Source: Candidatus Zipacnadia bacterium (lineage in GTDB: Bacteria > Armatimonadota > Zipacnadia > Zipacnadales > UBA5352). From it: a stretch of 34,375 bases of DNA. The notes under the pieces are model-generated. The model ran no database searches, had not been told where the DNA came from, and saw nothing but the letters and a program-made list of their open reading frames with translations. A program made the translations under genes and the position numbers. The stretch's first letter is position 1. Every line of letters starts with the position of its first letter. The stretch is taken from positions 1 through 34,375 of the forward strand of contig JALGTR010000096.1 in assembly GCA_029821265.1 (NCBI GenBank). Direction: 5' to 3'. This document shows positions 25,201 to 32,906 of the stretch, piece by piece.

Positions 25201-27028
25201 TGGCCGAGGAAACGTGACGAGCTACTCGGAGGCCGGACGAACGGCGGAGCCCGGCGGCCGGGCGATGACGGACTATTACCCGGAGGCGGCGGCGATCCCG
25301 GCGGAGATGATCCGCCAGATGATCGAGGCGGCGGTCGCAGCGGCCCCGCCCGTTCAGAAGCCCGAGGTCGCCGGCGCGGATGTCCCGGAGATGACCAGGC
25401 TCTGGAGCTATGGAGAGACGCTGGAGAACTATCTGCTTACCGGCAATGCCGGAATGTTCGCAGCGGCGGAGACGAACCTGCAGATCTCGGCCGAACCGGA
25501 GCCGCTTGAGGCGAACGTGTTCACGCCGGAGGCCGAGACCAACACCGTGGACAACCTCGTCGACGGGAGGATCCAGGCCACGGAGGACTGCACGATGTGG
25601 CCCGAGGACGTACCGGTAACGCTGCGACTGGACTTCGACGAGATCTACCAGATCGAGGACATCAACATCAAGGCATGGTTCGCGACGTCCTCGAGCAAGA
25701 ACAAGCTCTTCCAGGTCCGCGACATCACGATCGAGGCGTCGGATGACGGATTTGCGGAGGATATCCGCCAGATCGTGGATTTCACCGATACCGAGGAGCA
25801 TGGGAACTGGGGCGCGCCCGGACATGCGCCGCACAACTACGCGTTCGAGGACCTCGACACGCATGCGCGCAACCTGCGAATCCACCTGACCCCGCGCGAG
25901 GGCACCGGGATCTACATCGCGGAGATTGAAGTCTGGGGCACGCGTGAGGGCGTCGAGCAGCTCCCACTGAAGCCGGACTCTGGTGTGCCCGTGCACTCGT
26001 TCATCGCCCTGCACGCGGCGGACGTTGACGGCGATGGAGCGGACGAGGTGCTGGCGGGCTCGACGAACGGGAAGCTGTATCTGTTCGAGGGCGATGGCTC
26101 GGTTGCGTGGGAGAAGGAGATCGGCGGCCGCGTGCAGGCCGTGACGGTCCTGGACCTCGCGGGGCGTGATGAGCCGACGATCGTCGCGGGGGGCACGACG
26201 GCGACGATCCACGCCTTCACCCCCGAGGGGGAGGAGATCTGGAAGTGGGAGATGCCGATCTACCACGGCGTGGGGATCATCACCGACCTGTTTGGGGCTG
26301 ATCTGAATGGCGATGGCCACGACGCTGTCATCGCCGCGAGCGAGGGCTGGCGATACTACGCGATCGACGCGGAGGGGAACGAGATCTGGCACGTCGAGAG
26401 CGTGCGCAAGTCCACGTATGGCGCCGCCGCGGACCTCGACGGCGACGGCATGGACGAGGTGGTGGCCGGCACGGAGTATCACTCCTGGCCGGTCTACGAT
26501 CAGGACGGTTCGCAGATCTGGAGGTACTCGCCGCGGACGGGCCCTGGAACGAACGCGACGATCGCCGAGGACATCACCGGGGACGGCAGACCTGACGTGG
26601 TCTTTGCCGGACGCGATGGTTTCGTGCACGCGGTCTCGCCGGACGGGCAGCTGCTGTTCAAGTTCAGCACTGGCGATGAGGTGATGGCGCTCGCGACCGT
26701 CCCCGCCGACGGCCGCAGCGACGTGATCGCCGGCTCGCGCAGCTTCAACCTCTACCGCATCGACGGCGAGGGGAACCTGGTCTGGCGGACGGATCTTGGG
26801 TACCCGATTGTGGACGTTGCGACCTTCGCGACGAATGAGGGCCTGCGGGTGGCGGCAACGACGTTCGAGGGCTCGCTGCTCGTGGCGGATCCGGCGGATG
26901 GGACGCTGCTGGGGCGGTGGACGGCCCCGCGCGCGGGGATCAAGCTCGTCGGCGCGGATCTCGATGGCGACGGCAGCGAGGAGCTGATCTTCGCCAGTCG
27001 GGACGGGAATCTGACGGCGCTGCGTTGA
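22223..27028 (+). CDS. Secreted multidomain heparinase-like lyase with discoidin domain and FG-GAP-type propeller
   Basis: 1601 residues. A signal peptide ends near residue 26 (VTAGSWAQ). Then come a beta-sandwich CBM-like domain (about 30-205), an alpha-glucuronidase N-terminal-like domain (about 228-370, VIVVPADDTWQAAATQV) and an alpha/alpha toroid (about 375-650). A heparinase II/III beta domain follows, with GGHHHYDGNSISRMTANGR (H719-H721, Y722), to about 1000. After a linker there is an F5/8-type C (discoidin) domain (about 1095-1245). The C-terminus (about 1265-1601) is a propeller with five calcium-type repeats: DVDGDG, DLNGDG, DLDGDG, DITGDG and DLDGDG. AAGGAG precedes ATG 22223. It probably binds and cleaves an acidic polysaccharide outside the inner membrane. 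The substrate is unknown. It forms a unit with the upstream DUF4962 gene. Confidence 0.88.
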   Translation: MKLKSYVVRLPILVVICVLVTAGSWAQEAPQPVMLHDCDTLEGVSVSGGGDWPETTLELNTDPQYMSEGDASVHLYGVSPENATGNSYLSVDFEIGDVDMRGQKIMFDAWTSLPETTRALYVRGYNAAEECVLSYMSWGRPIGTEMTTIELTRGFSDVLAWEPGMIDTNDLSSVVRLRFYIGTSDPATQFDCFIDNIRLAKSDLQSFMDVEEAKPLVLDTPVVTGGEAQAVIVVPADDTWQAAATQVQELVRDLTGVELPIVNGDEIDREEMSEQTTIVIGNVADNPAMLYLYSHGYIFADHVYPGEGGYEVRTVHDPWGTGQNVLSIGASDPAGASAGIAALREQLTAGEDLVLDRMLLVDLSAEAQRRWGSAFNQNPDDAWFERLQEQAQQDLETGRHTGLFSRIASVGEDYQRTQIEGLARGFAWMVLKAKQWRDEGPTVFGGPWGFDSDFTAYRVLPAWDVLEESPVLTDEQRLEVTRVLFEWMTEAVAPSAASAVGSTHVRHNHQTFPALGCLYAGEYFEKYYNAGEGTRWVEIADRVFQYQAQQFKPWEDCNGYQWLTLYHTIRYCLSKPYFEYFENGNAARSGDYAIIGMDNLGYQVTYGDTGAYTGWWSEMPFLHAAEYYYRDGRFAWAIEKKQEVSGRLSPGWFATNVEPQEPVDLLGTIGFPLDPTYWESWGGPDEVPLEQAIDKVTFRNGFEPEDQYLLLDGLNNGGHHHYDGNSISRMTANGRIWLADASYMASLPKYHSTALVLRDGQSEALPEFCELEHLRDLPDVGFSETALNDYAGVNWHRNIFWLKGGWFLVADEMEAVEAGDYSFRILWHTIGDVELGEDGITIEQDGQHCAIRMTPEMRFTLDADEEYGQNWQGYEFIDEPVVKKLQGIWNGRLEEGEQITLFTLMHPSGEDVSPLHLVRLGPNQVAVGGGGAEPTIAAVGGPQESMSLAGQANIRGHAALLRPDMLAVFDAESIEYQWQTLDLYGGQDLQIDIGRGNVTSYSEAGRTAEPGGRAMTDYYPEAAAIPAEMIRQMIEAAVAAAPPVQKPEVAGADVPEMTRLWSYGETLENYLLTGNAGMFAAAETNLQISAEPEPLEANVFTPEAETNTVDNLVDGRIQATEDCTMWPEDVPVTLRLDFDEIYQIEDINIKAWFATSSSKNKLFQVRDITIEASDDGFAEDIRQIVDFTDTEEHGNWGAPGHAPHNYAFEDLDTHARNLRIHLTPREGTGIYIAEIEVWGTREGVEQLPLKPDSGVPVHSFIALHAADVDGDGADEVLAGSTNGKLYLFEGDGSVAWEKEIGGRVQAVTVLDLAGRDEPTIVAGGTTATIHAFTPEGEEIWKWEMPIYHGVGIITDLFGADLNGDGHDAVIAASEGWRYYAIDAEGNEIWHVESVRKSTYGAAADLDGDGMDEVVAGTEYHSWPVYDQDGSQIWRYSPRTGPGTNATIAEDITGDGRPDVVFAGRDGFVHAVSPDGQLLFKFSTGDEVMALATVPADGRSDVIAGSRSFNLYRIDGEGNLVWRTDLGYPIVDVATFATNEGLRVAATTFEGSLLVADPADGTLLGRWTAPRAGIKLVGADLDGDGSEELIFASRDGNLTALR

Positions 27029-27049
27029 GCCGCACGGGCGCATGCGACG

Positions 27050-27080
27050 AGCCCCCACCTGTCCGAGGTGGGGGCTTTTC
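27050..27080 (+). terminator. Rho-independent terminator after the large lyase gene
   Basis: An 11-base-pair perfect stem (27050-27060 with 27066-27076) closes the loop GTCCG and is followed by TTTT. It lies 22 bases past the lyase stop codon. It has no T run on the minus strand, so the hydrogenase operon ending at 27112 is not obviously terminated by it. Confidence 0.9.
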
Positions 27081-27111
27081 CGTGTACATTCACGGCCTGT
27101 CGGCGTCCGTC

Positions 27112-27639
27112 TCAGTCCAGCTCCTGGGTCAGCCACTCATCCTCGGGCAGCTCGCAGGATTCAACGGCGTCGCACTCCTGTATCGCGCGGAGGGCGTGGA
27201 CCTCCTTCGACGTGAGGCCGAGGGCGGTGGCAACGCCGTGGAGGATCGCCTCAGGGCGTGGCGGACACCCGGGGACGTAGAAGTCCACAGGGATGACCTG
27301 GTCGGCGCCGCCGAGCACGTTGTATGTGTCGTGCCACATTCCGCCACCCGTGGCGCAGGAGCCGATGGCGAAGACGAACTTAGGGTCGGGCACGGCCTCA
27401 TACGCCCGGCGCGCGGCCGGAGCGGCCTGACGCGTCATGGGGCCGGAGACCAGGAGCACATCGGCGTGGCGCGGCGACCCGACGAGCTTAATGCCGAAGC
27501 GCTCGGCGTCGTAGTAGGGCGTCAGGGTGTCCAGCACCTCTATGTCGCAACCGTTGCACGCGCCGCAGTTTACGTGGTAGACCCAGAGCGCGCGCGGCAG
27601 GATCTTCTTGCACAGCCAGTCTCTGATCACGTCGGTCAC
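27112..27639 (-). CDS. [NiFe] hydrogenase small subunit, HycG/NuoB-like
   Basis: 175 residues. The small, electron-transfer subunit of a group 4 hydrogenase, homologous to complex I NuoB. The proximal [4Fe-4S] ligands lie in CGACNGCD (C25, C28, C31), IGSCATGGG (C95) and VPGCPPRPE (C125). No medial or distal cluster domain is attached, as usual for group 4. GTG 27639 overlaps the stop of the ferredoxin-like gene by four bases (GTGA), suggesting translational coupling. It is the last gene of the hydrogenase operon. It sits in the soluble arm on the cytoplasmic side and passes electrons between HycF and the NiFe site. Confidence 0.93.
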   Translation of the reverse strand: MTDVIRDWLCKKILPRALWVYHVNCGACNGCDIEVLDTLTPYYDAERFGIKLVGSPRHADVLLVSGPMTRQAAPAARRAYEAVPDPKFVFAIGSCATGGGMWHDTYNVLGGADQVIPVDFYVPGCPPRPEAILHGVATALGLTSKEVHALRAIQECDAVESCELPEDEWLTQELD

Positions 27640-28184
27640 CTCGAGGCCGTCTGAGTGGGGGCCTCGGCCCGATCGTCTGTGTCCTCATCGAGCACGATCC
27701 TGCACCCCTCAGGCGGGCACTTGCGGTCGATGCAGTCGGAGCGGAAGCCGGGCTGCTGAAGCTTGTCGAGCACGCTGGGCGGACGGTAGCACCGTCCGCA
27801 GCGCTCGCACGGCCCCATGAAGATGTGGTATTCGCCGATCATGTCATCGTGGACGTCGTCAGTGGACAGCTCATACTCGCGCGACATCTCGATGGCGCCT
27901 TCGGGGCAGACCTCGGCGCAACGCCCGCAGAAGGTGCATCGCTCATAGAGGAAGACAAGCACGCGCGTGGTCTGGTCCTTGTCAACGATGCGAATCAGGC
28001 GCGCCGGGCAGACGTTCGCGCAGCCGCCGCAGCCGATGCATTTGTCCACATTGAGGCGCGGGAGGCCGCGGAAGCCCTCCTCAGGGTCGTGCGGCGCAAA
28101 TGGATATGGCAGCGTGACGCGCCCGGGCCGCAGGCAGATCAGCGCCTGCTTGATTTTTGTCCACAGCGTTTCCAGCACATTCAT
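27636..28184 (-). CDS. Hydrogenase ferredoxin-like subunit, HycF/NuoI-like
   Basis: 182 residues from ATG 28184 (a GTG four codons earlier is the alternative). An amphipathic N-terminus precedes two [4Fe-4S] motifs: C49/C52/C55/C59 (CIGCGGCANVCP) and C83/C86/C89/C93 (CTFCGRCAEVCP). They form the ferredoxin pair that links electron input to the small subunit. A third cysteine-rich region follows: C126/C129/C132 (CERCGRC), then C151, C156 and C161. HycF-type proteins often have a C-terminal Cys pair, but this set of six is richer and could hold an extra cluster or zinc. The stop overlaps the HycG-like start. The HycD-like gene ends 21 bases upstream. Confidence 0.9.
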   Translation of the reverse strand: MNVLETLWTKIKQALICLRPGRVTLPYPFAPHDPEEGFRGLPRLNVDKCIGCGGCANVCPARLIRIVDKDQTTRVLVFLYERCTFCGRCAEVCPEGAIEMSREYELSTDDVHDDMIGEYHIFMGPCERCGRCYRPPSVLDKLQQPGFRSDCIDRKCPPEGCRIVLDEDTDDRAEAPTQTASR

Positions 28185-28205
28185 CGCTATCAGCACCAGT
28201 TGTGC

Positions 28206-29120
28206 TCAGAGGATCGCCGCCCAGATCAGGGCGATCGCGGCCACGCCTACCAGGGTCATGCCATAGCGCACTGCCTGGTCGAGCCGGAGCCGGGGGTTGA
28301 CGGACATGACGATGCCCACGACCACCACGTCGACGACGAGGACGGCGGCGATGTTGACCAGCGCAGCCACTGCGATCGACGGGATATACTGCAGCGTCCA
28401 GGGCAGGAAGAGCTGCACGAAGAGCGAGCTGTAGATGAACTGCTTGGCGAAGATGCCCCATTGTGTGAGCGCCAGGCGCGGGCCGGAAAGCTCGGACAAA
28501 GGCCCGCCCATCAGCTCGGTCTCAGCCTCAGTGATGTCGAACGGGACCTTCGCGACGTACATCTGCAGCGCGAGCAGGTAGGCGATCGCGGCGATGAGCG
28601 TGGCGATGCCGTAGGGCGCGTCGAGCAGGCCTGCGAAGGTCAGCGTCTCGCCCTGCAGGCCGAGCGCGAGCAGTGAGATGAACAGGACGGGCTCGGTCGT
28701 GAGCATGAGCATCATCTCGCGACTGGCGCCGAGGGCCGAGAATGCGGAGCCGCTGGCGAAGCCCATGGCGGCGAGGCTCAGGTTGGCGAGGGCGAGCAGG
28801 CCGATGAAGACCACGATATCTCCGGCGCCCACGGCCGCCGTCTCGCCACCGAGGGGCATGACGCCGGCGGCGACGAGGATGGCGGCGAGGAAGACCGGCG
28901 GGCCCCACGTGATGACGGGGCTGGCCGTGACGCGCAGGTCCTCCTTGGCCAAAAGCTTAAGCAGGTCGAGGTAGGGCTGCACGATCGGCGGGCCCTGGCG
29001 CGACTGGATCACTGCGCGGAGCTTGCGTATGACGCCCTCAAGCAGCGGCGCCAGCAGCAGCACCAACAGCATGTTCGCAAACGCGAACCCGATTGTCTGC
29101 GTATAGTCAGTGAGGCTCAT
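28206..29120 (-). CDS. Hydrogenase membrane subunit, HycD/NuoH-like
   Basis: 304 residues with about eight membrane helices, homologous to complex I NuoH and HycD/MbhM. It has the characteristic ARLQSRQGPP-like loop after helix 1 (AVIQSRQGPPIVQPYLDLLKL) and the acidic loop FDITEAETELMGG, both at the interface between the hydrogenase module and the membrane. Charged residues of that loop take part in coupling in known complexes. ATG 29120 has a GGGAA site six bases upstream, 22 bases after the large-subunit gene. It anchors the soluble arm and links it to the antiporter-like subunit. Confidence 0.93.
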   Translation of the reverse strand: MSLTDYTQTIGFAFANMLLVLLLAPLLEGVIRKLRAVIQSRQGPPIVQPYLDLLKLLAKEDLRVTASPVITWGPPVFLAAILVAAGVMPLGGETAAVGAGDIVVFIGLLALANLSLAAMGFASGSAFSALGASREMMLMLTTEPVLFISLLALGLQGETLTFAGLLDAPYGIATLIAAIAYLLALQMYVAKVPFDITEAETELMGGPLSELSGPRLALTQWGIFAKQFIYSSLFVQLFLPWTLQYIPSIAVAALVNIAAVLVVDVVVVGIVMSVNPRLRLDQAVRYGMTLVGVAAIALIWAAIL

Positions 29121-29142
29121 GTGCCGTTCCCGGCCGCAAGAC

Positions 29143-30837
29143 TCAGCGGCGGTCGAGGATCTCCTCTCGTGTCATCACGCGCATCTGTCCGCTTCGTCGG
29201 TCGATCACCGTCATGCGATCGGTGCAGGAGTAGCATGGATCGATGCTGCCGATGTCGATCGGGACGTCGGCGAGCACATCGCCGTGGATCATCGGCCCGA
29301 TCGCCTGCAGATTCTGGTAGCTTGGCGCGCGCACCCGCCAGCGCTTCGGACGGTTGTTCTCACCCGTGAGGACCCAGTGGAAGGACTCCCCGCGCGGGGC
29401 CTCGACCGCGCCGATGCCTTCGAGCCCCGGCGGAATCTCCTCGTCGATCGTGGCCTGGATCTCGCCGTCGGGCATCTTCGCGAGGCACTGCCGGATGATA
29501 TCGATCGCGACCGGCGTCTCAGCGAGACGGACGAGCGTGCGCGCAAGCGTGTCGCAGCCGTCCTCGACGCACTTCTCCATCTCCAGCTCGCCGTACGCGG
29601 CATACGGATGATCGATGCGCAGGTCGATGGCCACCCCGGAGCCGCGTGCAGTGGGCCCGAGGCAGCAGGTCTGGCGCACCTGATCGGGCGTGAGCGTGCC
29701 GACGTCCTCGAGGCGGGCGATGAGCGTGCGGTCACCCGGAACGGCGTCGGTAAGTGCACTCCACTCGCGCTCAACGTCGGCGATGACCTTCTCGATCTTC
29801 TCGTGGGCGTCGGCCGGCAGGTCGCGCCGGACGCCGCCGACGATGTTCATCCCGTAGGTCTTGCGATTGCCCGTGAGCTGCTCGCACAGCCACATGACCG
29901 GCTCGCGCATCCGCCAGGTCTGCATGAAGAGCGTATCGAAGCCGATGATGTGTGCAGCGACACCGGTCCAGAGCAGGTGGCTGTGGAGGCGCTCAAGCTC
30001 GAGGAAGATCGTGCGGATGTACTGCGCGCGCCGCGGGACCTCGATGCCGGCGGCGTTCTCCACGGCCATGCAGTAGGCGCAGGAGTGTACGAAGCCGCAG
30101 ATCCCGCAGATCCGCTCGGCGATGAAGGGGATCTGGTTGTAGGTAAGGTCGGCGCACCCGAGCTTCTCGATACCGCGGTGGTTGTAGAAGCCGCGGTAAT
30201 CGGAGTCCACCACGACCTCGCCCTCAACGAAGACCGCGAATGCCTCCGGCTCGTGCTGCGTGGGGAAGTACGGGCCGACGGGCACCATCACAGCGCCCTC
30301 CGGGCGGTTCTTCATCGGCGGCGCCATACCCTCGGCGGAAGCCGGCCTGTCCCTGGTGTCGAAGTCACAGCGCAACGGGTAGACGTCCGCCGGCCAGTCG
30401 TCGGGCAGCACGAGACGGCGCGGATCGGGATGGCCCTCGGCGGTGACGCCGAGGAGGTCCTGGATCTCGCGCTCGGCCCAGTTGGCGCCGGGGATGATGG
30501 GGGTGATTGAATCGATGCGCGGGTCGTCCTCAGGGACAAGAGCATGCAGCGCGACGTAGAGGTCCTCGTCATCGAATGAGAAGAAGTGGCTGACCCGGAA
30601 GCCCCCTCGGTTCTCCCGCTCGTCGGTGCCGGCGCTGATGACAAAGCGCGCGCCGAGACCGTTGAAGAGCTCATCTGCAGCGTCCACGATCTTCGCGGGA
30701 TCCACGGTCAAATACAGGCGCGTGGGGCCGGCCGGACGCGAATCCAGCAGGCCGTCTCCGAGCCTTCTGCGCATGCTGTCGGTGATCTGTTCAGCCGTCA
30801 CAGCCCGGTCCTCATCCAGTTCCACGTGTCGGCTCAT
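29143..30837 (-). CDS. Group 4 [NiFe] hydrogenase large subunit, HycE-like (NuoC-NuoD fusion)
   Basis: 564 residues. The N-terminal NuoC-like domain (about 40-155, with ITPIIPGANWAEREIQDLLGV) is fused to a NuoD-like catalytic domain. All four NiFe-ligand cysteines are present: C244 and C247 in ERICGICGFVHSC (with H251), and C535 and C538 in IDPCYSCTDR. It is thus a true hydrogenase and not a NuoD or Ehr-type homologue lacking the metal. A 23-residue tail after R541 (MTVIDRRSG onward) resembles the HycE tail that is cut by a HycI-type protease. ATG 30837 follows AAGGGA at five bases. The gene is 91 bases after the antiporter-like gene. The enzyme makes or consumes H2 at the cytoplasmic face. 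Confidence 0.95.
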   Translation of the reverse strand: MSRHVELDEDRAVTAEQITDSMRRRLGDGLLDSRPAGPTRLYLTVDPAKIVDAADELFNGLGARFVISAGTDERENRGGFRVSHFFSFDDEDLYVALHALVPEDDPRIDSITPIIPGANWAEREIQDLLGVTAEGHPDPRRLVLPDDWPADVYPLRCDFDTRDRPASAEGMAPPMKNRPEGAVMVPVGPYFPTQHEPEAFAVFVEGEVVVDSDYRGFYNHRGIEKLGCADLTYNQIPFIAERICGICGFVHSCAYCMAVENAAGIEVPRRAQYIRTIFLELERLHSHLLWTGVAAHIIGFDTLFMQTWRMREPVMWLCEQLTGNRKTYGMNIVGGVRRDLPADAHEKIEKVIADVEREWSALTDAVPGDRTLIARLEDVGTLTPDQVRQTCCLGPTARGSGVAIDLRIDHPYAAYGELEMEKCVEDGCDTLARTLVRLAETPVAIDIIRQCLAKMPDGEIQATIDEEIPPGLEGIGAVEAPRGESFHWVLTGENNRPKRWRVRAPSYQNLQAIGPMIHGDVLADVPIDIGSIDPCYSCTDRMTVIDRRSGQMRVMTREEILDRR

Positions 30838-30928
30838 TCAGTTCCCTTGCCCTCTCGCTACGTACTGTCGGTCATCGGTGTTGCCACGTCTCTCGACGGT
30901 ATGGTCGTCGGGCGACAGGTACAGCGCG

Positions 30929-32863
30929 CTACGGCAGAAGCCCTGCGATTGTCCTCTCAAATCTGCGCCACCCGCGCGCGAAGGCGCCGTCAGGCCGCGG
31001 GTAAAGGGCGGGTACATCGGGCATCGGGATCTCCCGGTAGATGCTCCGCAGCACCGGCGTGAAGGGCCAGTACCAGCCGCTTGCGGGCAGCCGGGTGGTG
31101 GCCAGGGGCAGCTCGAGGCCGCTCTGCCAGGTGCGGACCTCGCGCACCGGCGCTCCTCCGAGGCGGGAGAGGCCCCACGCAAGCAGCGCCGCAACGCCCA
31201 CGAGCAACAGGATGACGGGCGGGATGTAGCCGCCGGCAGTCGTACCGCCCACTGACTCGACCATCAGCGCTCCGCCGGCCATACCCGAGATAGGGACAGG
31301 GGCGGTTGTGACCCATGCGGAGATGGCCGGGCGGACGATCAGCGAAGGCCACAATCCGGCAGCGACGCTGGCGAGCAGCAGTACCAGCTGCGGAACACGC
31401 ATGCTCAGGGGCACCTCCCGAACGTCCTCGCGAGACGAGGCCACGCCGGGGGCGCCGAGGTAGGTTGCGCCGACGTACTTCAGCGCGTAGGCGAGCGACA
31501 GGATGCTACCCACGACGATCGCGAGCAGCCAGATCGCCACGGCCGGCTGATACGCGGCTCCCTGCAGGGCGGACTGGAAGAGCAGCCACTTGCCGACAAA
31601 GCCCGCGGTCAGCGGTATGCCACCGACAGAGAGCGCGCCGACGATCGCGGCCTTCGTGGTCGCCGGCATCTTCTCGCCCAGGCCACCGAGCAGCATGAGA
31701 TCGCGCGTGCCGGTGGCATGGAGCACAGAGCCGGCGGTAAGGAACAGCAGGGACTTGTGAATGCCGTCGGCGATGACGAAAACCATGGCTGCAACGAACG
31801 CGAGGCCGGCCATCTGCATGCTGACCGGTATGAAGGCCATGCTGATGCCGAGGCAGACGAGTATGTAGCCGGACTGGCTGACGGAGCTGAATGCCAGCAG
31901 GCGCTTGGTATCGGTGTTGGCGGCGGCGGCCGCTCCACCGAGCAGGACGCTCAGGGCGCCGAGGGCCGCGAGGGCCATACCCCATCCCATCATCGCGCTG
32001 GACGATGCGTTGGCGCGGCCCATCAGCTCGAGCGCCATGTGCGCGATATCATATGCGCCGAGCTTGATCATCACGCCGGAAAGCAGGGCGCTGACCGGCG
32101 ATGGCGCGGCCGGGTGTGCATCAGGCAGCCAGTCGCCCATCGGGTAGATGCCAAGCTTCGTCAGGAAGCCGAACATGAGGAGCCCGAAGACGAGATGAGC
32201 TGTCCACGGCTGGACCTGCAGGAAGGCGGTCATGGTGTCTCGGGCGGTGGCGAAGCTGAAATCGCCGCCGGCCCGGTAGAGGATGATGATGCCCAGCAGG
32301 ATACCGAGGTTGCCCACGATGCTGAAGAGCAGAAACTTGAGGCCGGCGCGCATGACCTCGCGCTTGCGGTAGTCGTGGATGATCAGCAGGAAGGCCGGCA
32401 GCATCATCAGCGTCCAGGCGATGAAGAAGAAGAGCAGGTCGGAGATCGAGACGACGGCCGCCATCGAGCCGAGGAAAAGCATGAGCGCCGGATAGTAGCG
32501 GACCACCGCGGCCATCGAAGATCCGGGGCTCTCCGCGGCGACCTTCTCGACGTACTGGACGCTGTAGACGGTCGCGACCAGCCCGAGGCCGAGGATCATC
32601 AGCAGGAAGATGACGTTCAGCGGCGTGAAATGCAGGACAAGCTGCGCGGGGACGCCCGTTATCGAGCCGGCGATGATCTCGACGTGCCCCTGCGCAAAAA
32701 CGATGTTGGCGAGGTAGGCGGCGGCGCCGGCGGCGCCGGCGACCACGGCTGCACAGGCCCAGCCACAGGCACGTGGCCAGCGGCTAAGCAGCACGCCGAG
32801 GATCACGCCCACGGCCATCAGACCGAAAATCAGCTCAACGCTCAATGTTGCAGCGGCCAGCAT
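30929..32863 (-). CDS. Hydrogenase antiporter-like membrane subunit, HyfB/HycC/MrpD-like
   Basis: 644 residues with about 14-15 membrane helices, homologous to complex I NuoL/M/N and Mrp antiporters. Known pumping residues are mostly present: K236 in GFLTKLGIYP, H250 in LPDAHPAAPSPVSALLSG, K267 in MIKLGAY, the H369-K370 pair in ADGIHKSL, and K425 in GFVGKWLLF. The glutamate normally in the TM5 motif GWE is Thr151 (IAWTLMML). The C-terminus (about 560-644) is a soluble tail as in HyfB/HycC. ATG 32863 has a GGTGAG site. It is the only antiporter-like subunit seen, 43 bases after the FAD/NAD subunit gene. It probably couples hydrogenase turnover to ion movement. Confidence 0.9.
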   Translation of the reverse strand: MLAAATLSVELIFGLMAVGVILGVLLSRWPRACGWACAAVVAGAAGAAAYLANIVFAQGHVEIIAGSITGVPAQLVLHFTPLNVIFLLMILGLGLVATVYSVQYVEKVAAESPGSSMAAVVRYYPALMLFLGSMAAVVSISDLLFFFIAWTLMMLPAFLLIIHDYRKREVMRAGLKFLLFSIVGNLGILLGIIILYRAGGDFSFATARDTMTAFLQVQPWTAHLVFGLLMFGFLTKLGIYPMGDWLPDAHPAAPSPVSALLSGVMIKLGAYDIAHMALELMGRANASSSAMMGWGMALAALGALSVLLGGAAAAANTDTKRLLAFSSVSQSGYILVCLGISMAFIPVSMQMAGLAFVAAMVFVIADGIHKSLLFLTAGSVLHATGTRDLMLLGGLGEKMPATTKAAIVGALSVGGIPLTAGFVGKWLLFQSALQGAAYQPAVAIWLLAIVVGSILSLAYALKYVGATYLGAPGVASSREDVREVPLSMRVPQLVLLLASVAAGLWPSLIVRPAISAWVTTAPVPISGMAGGALMVESVGGTTAGGYIPPVILLLVGVAALLAWGLSRLGGAPVREVRTWQSGLELPLATTRLPASGWYWPFTPVLRSIYREIPMPDVPALYPRPDGAFARGWRRFERTIAGLLP

Positions 32864-32906
32864 CTAACTCACCACTCGGGTGCGTTTTTCGCGCGGCACA
32901 GGCCGG

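Noticed and set aside
24515-27136. Very long minus-strand open frame (873 codons) opposite the large lyase
   Set aside because: It has an Arg/His/Val-rich composition with no recognisable motif, and lies antisense to a gene with clear domains, signal peptide and ribosome site. Long antisense frames are expected at this GC content.
32711-32745. Short GGCGGCGCC-type repeat in the antiporter-like gene
   Set aside because: It simply encodes an Ala/Gly-rich membrane helix and its loop; it is not a separate repeat element.
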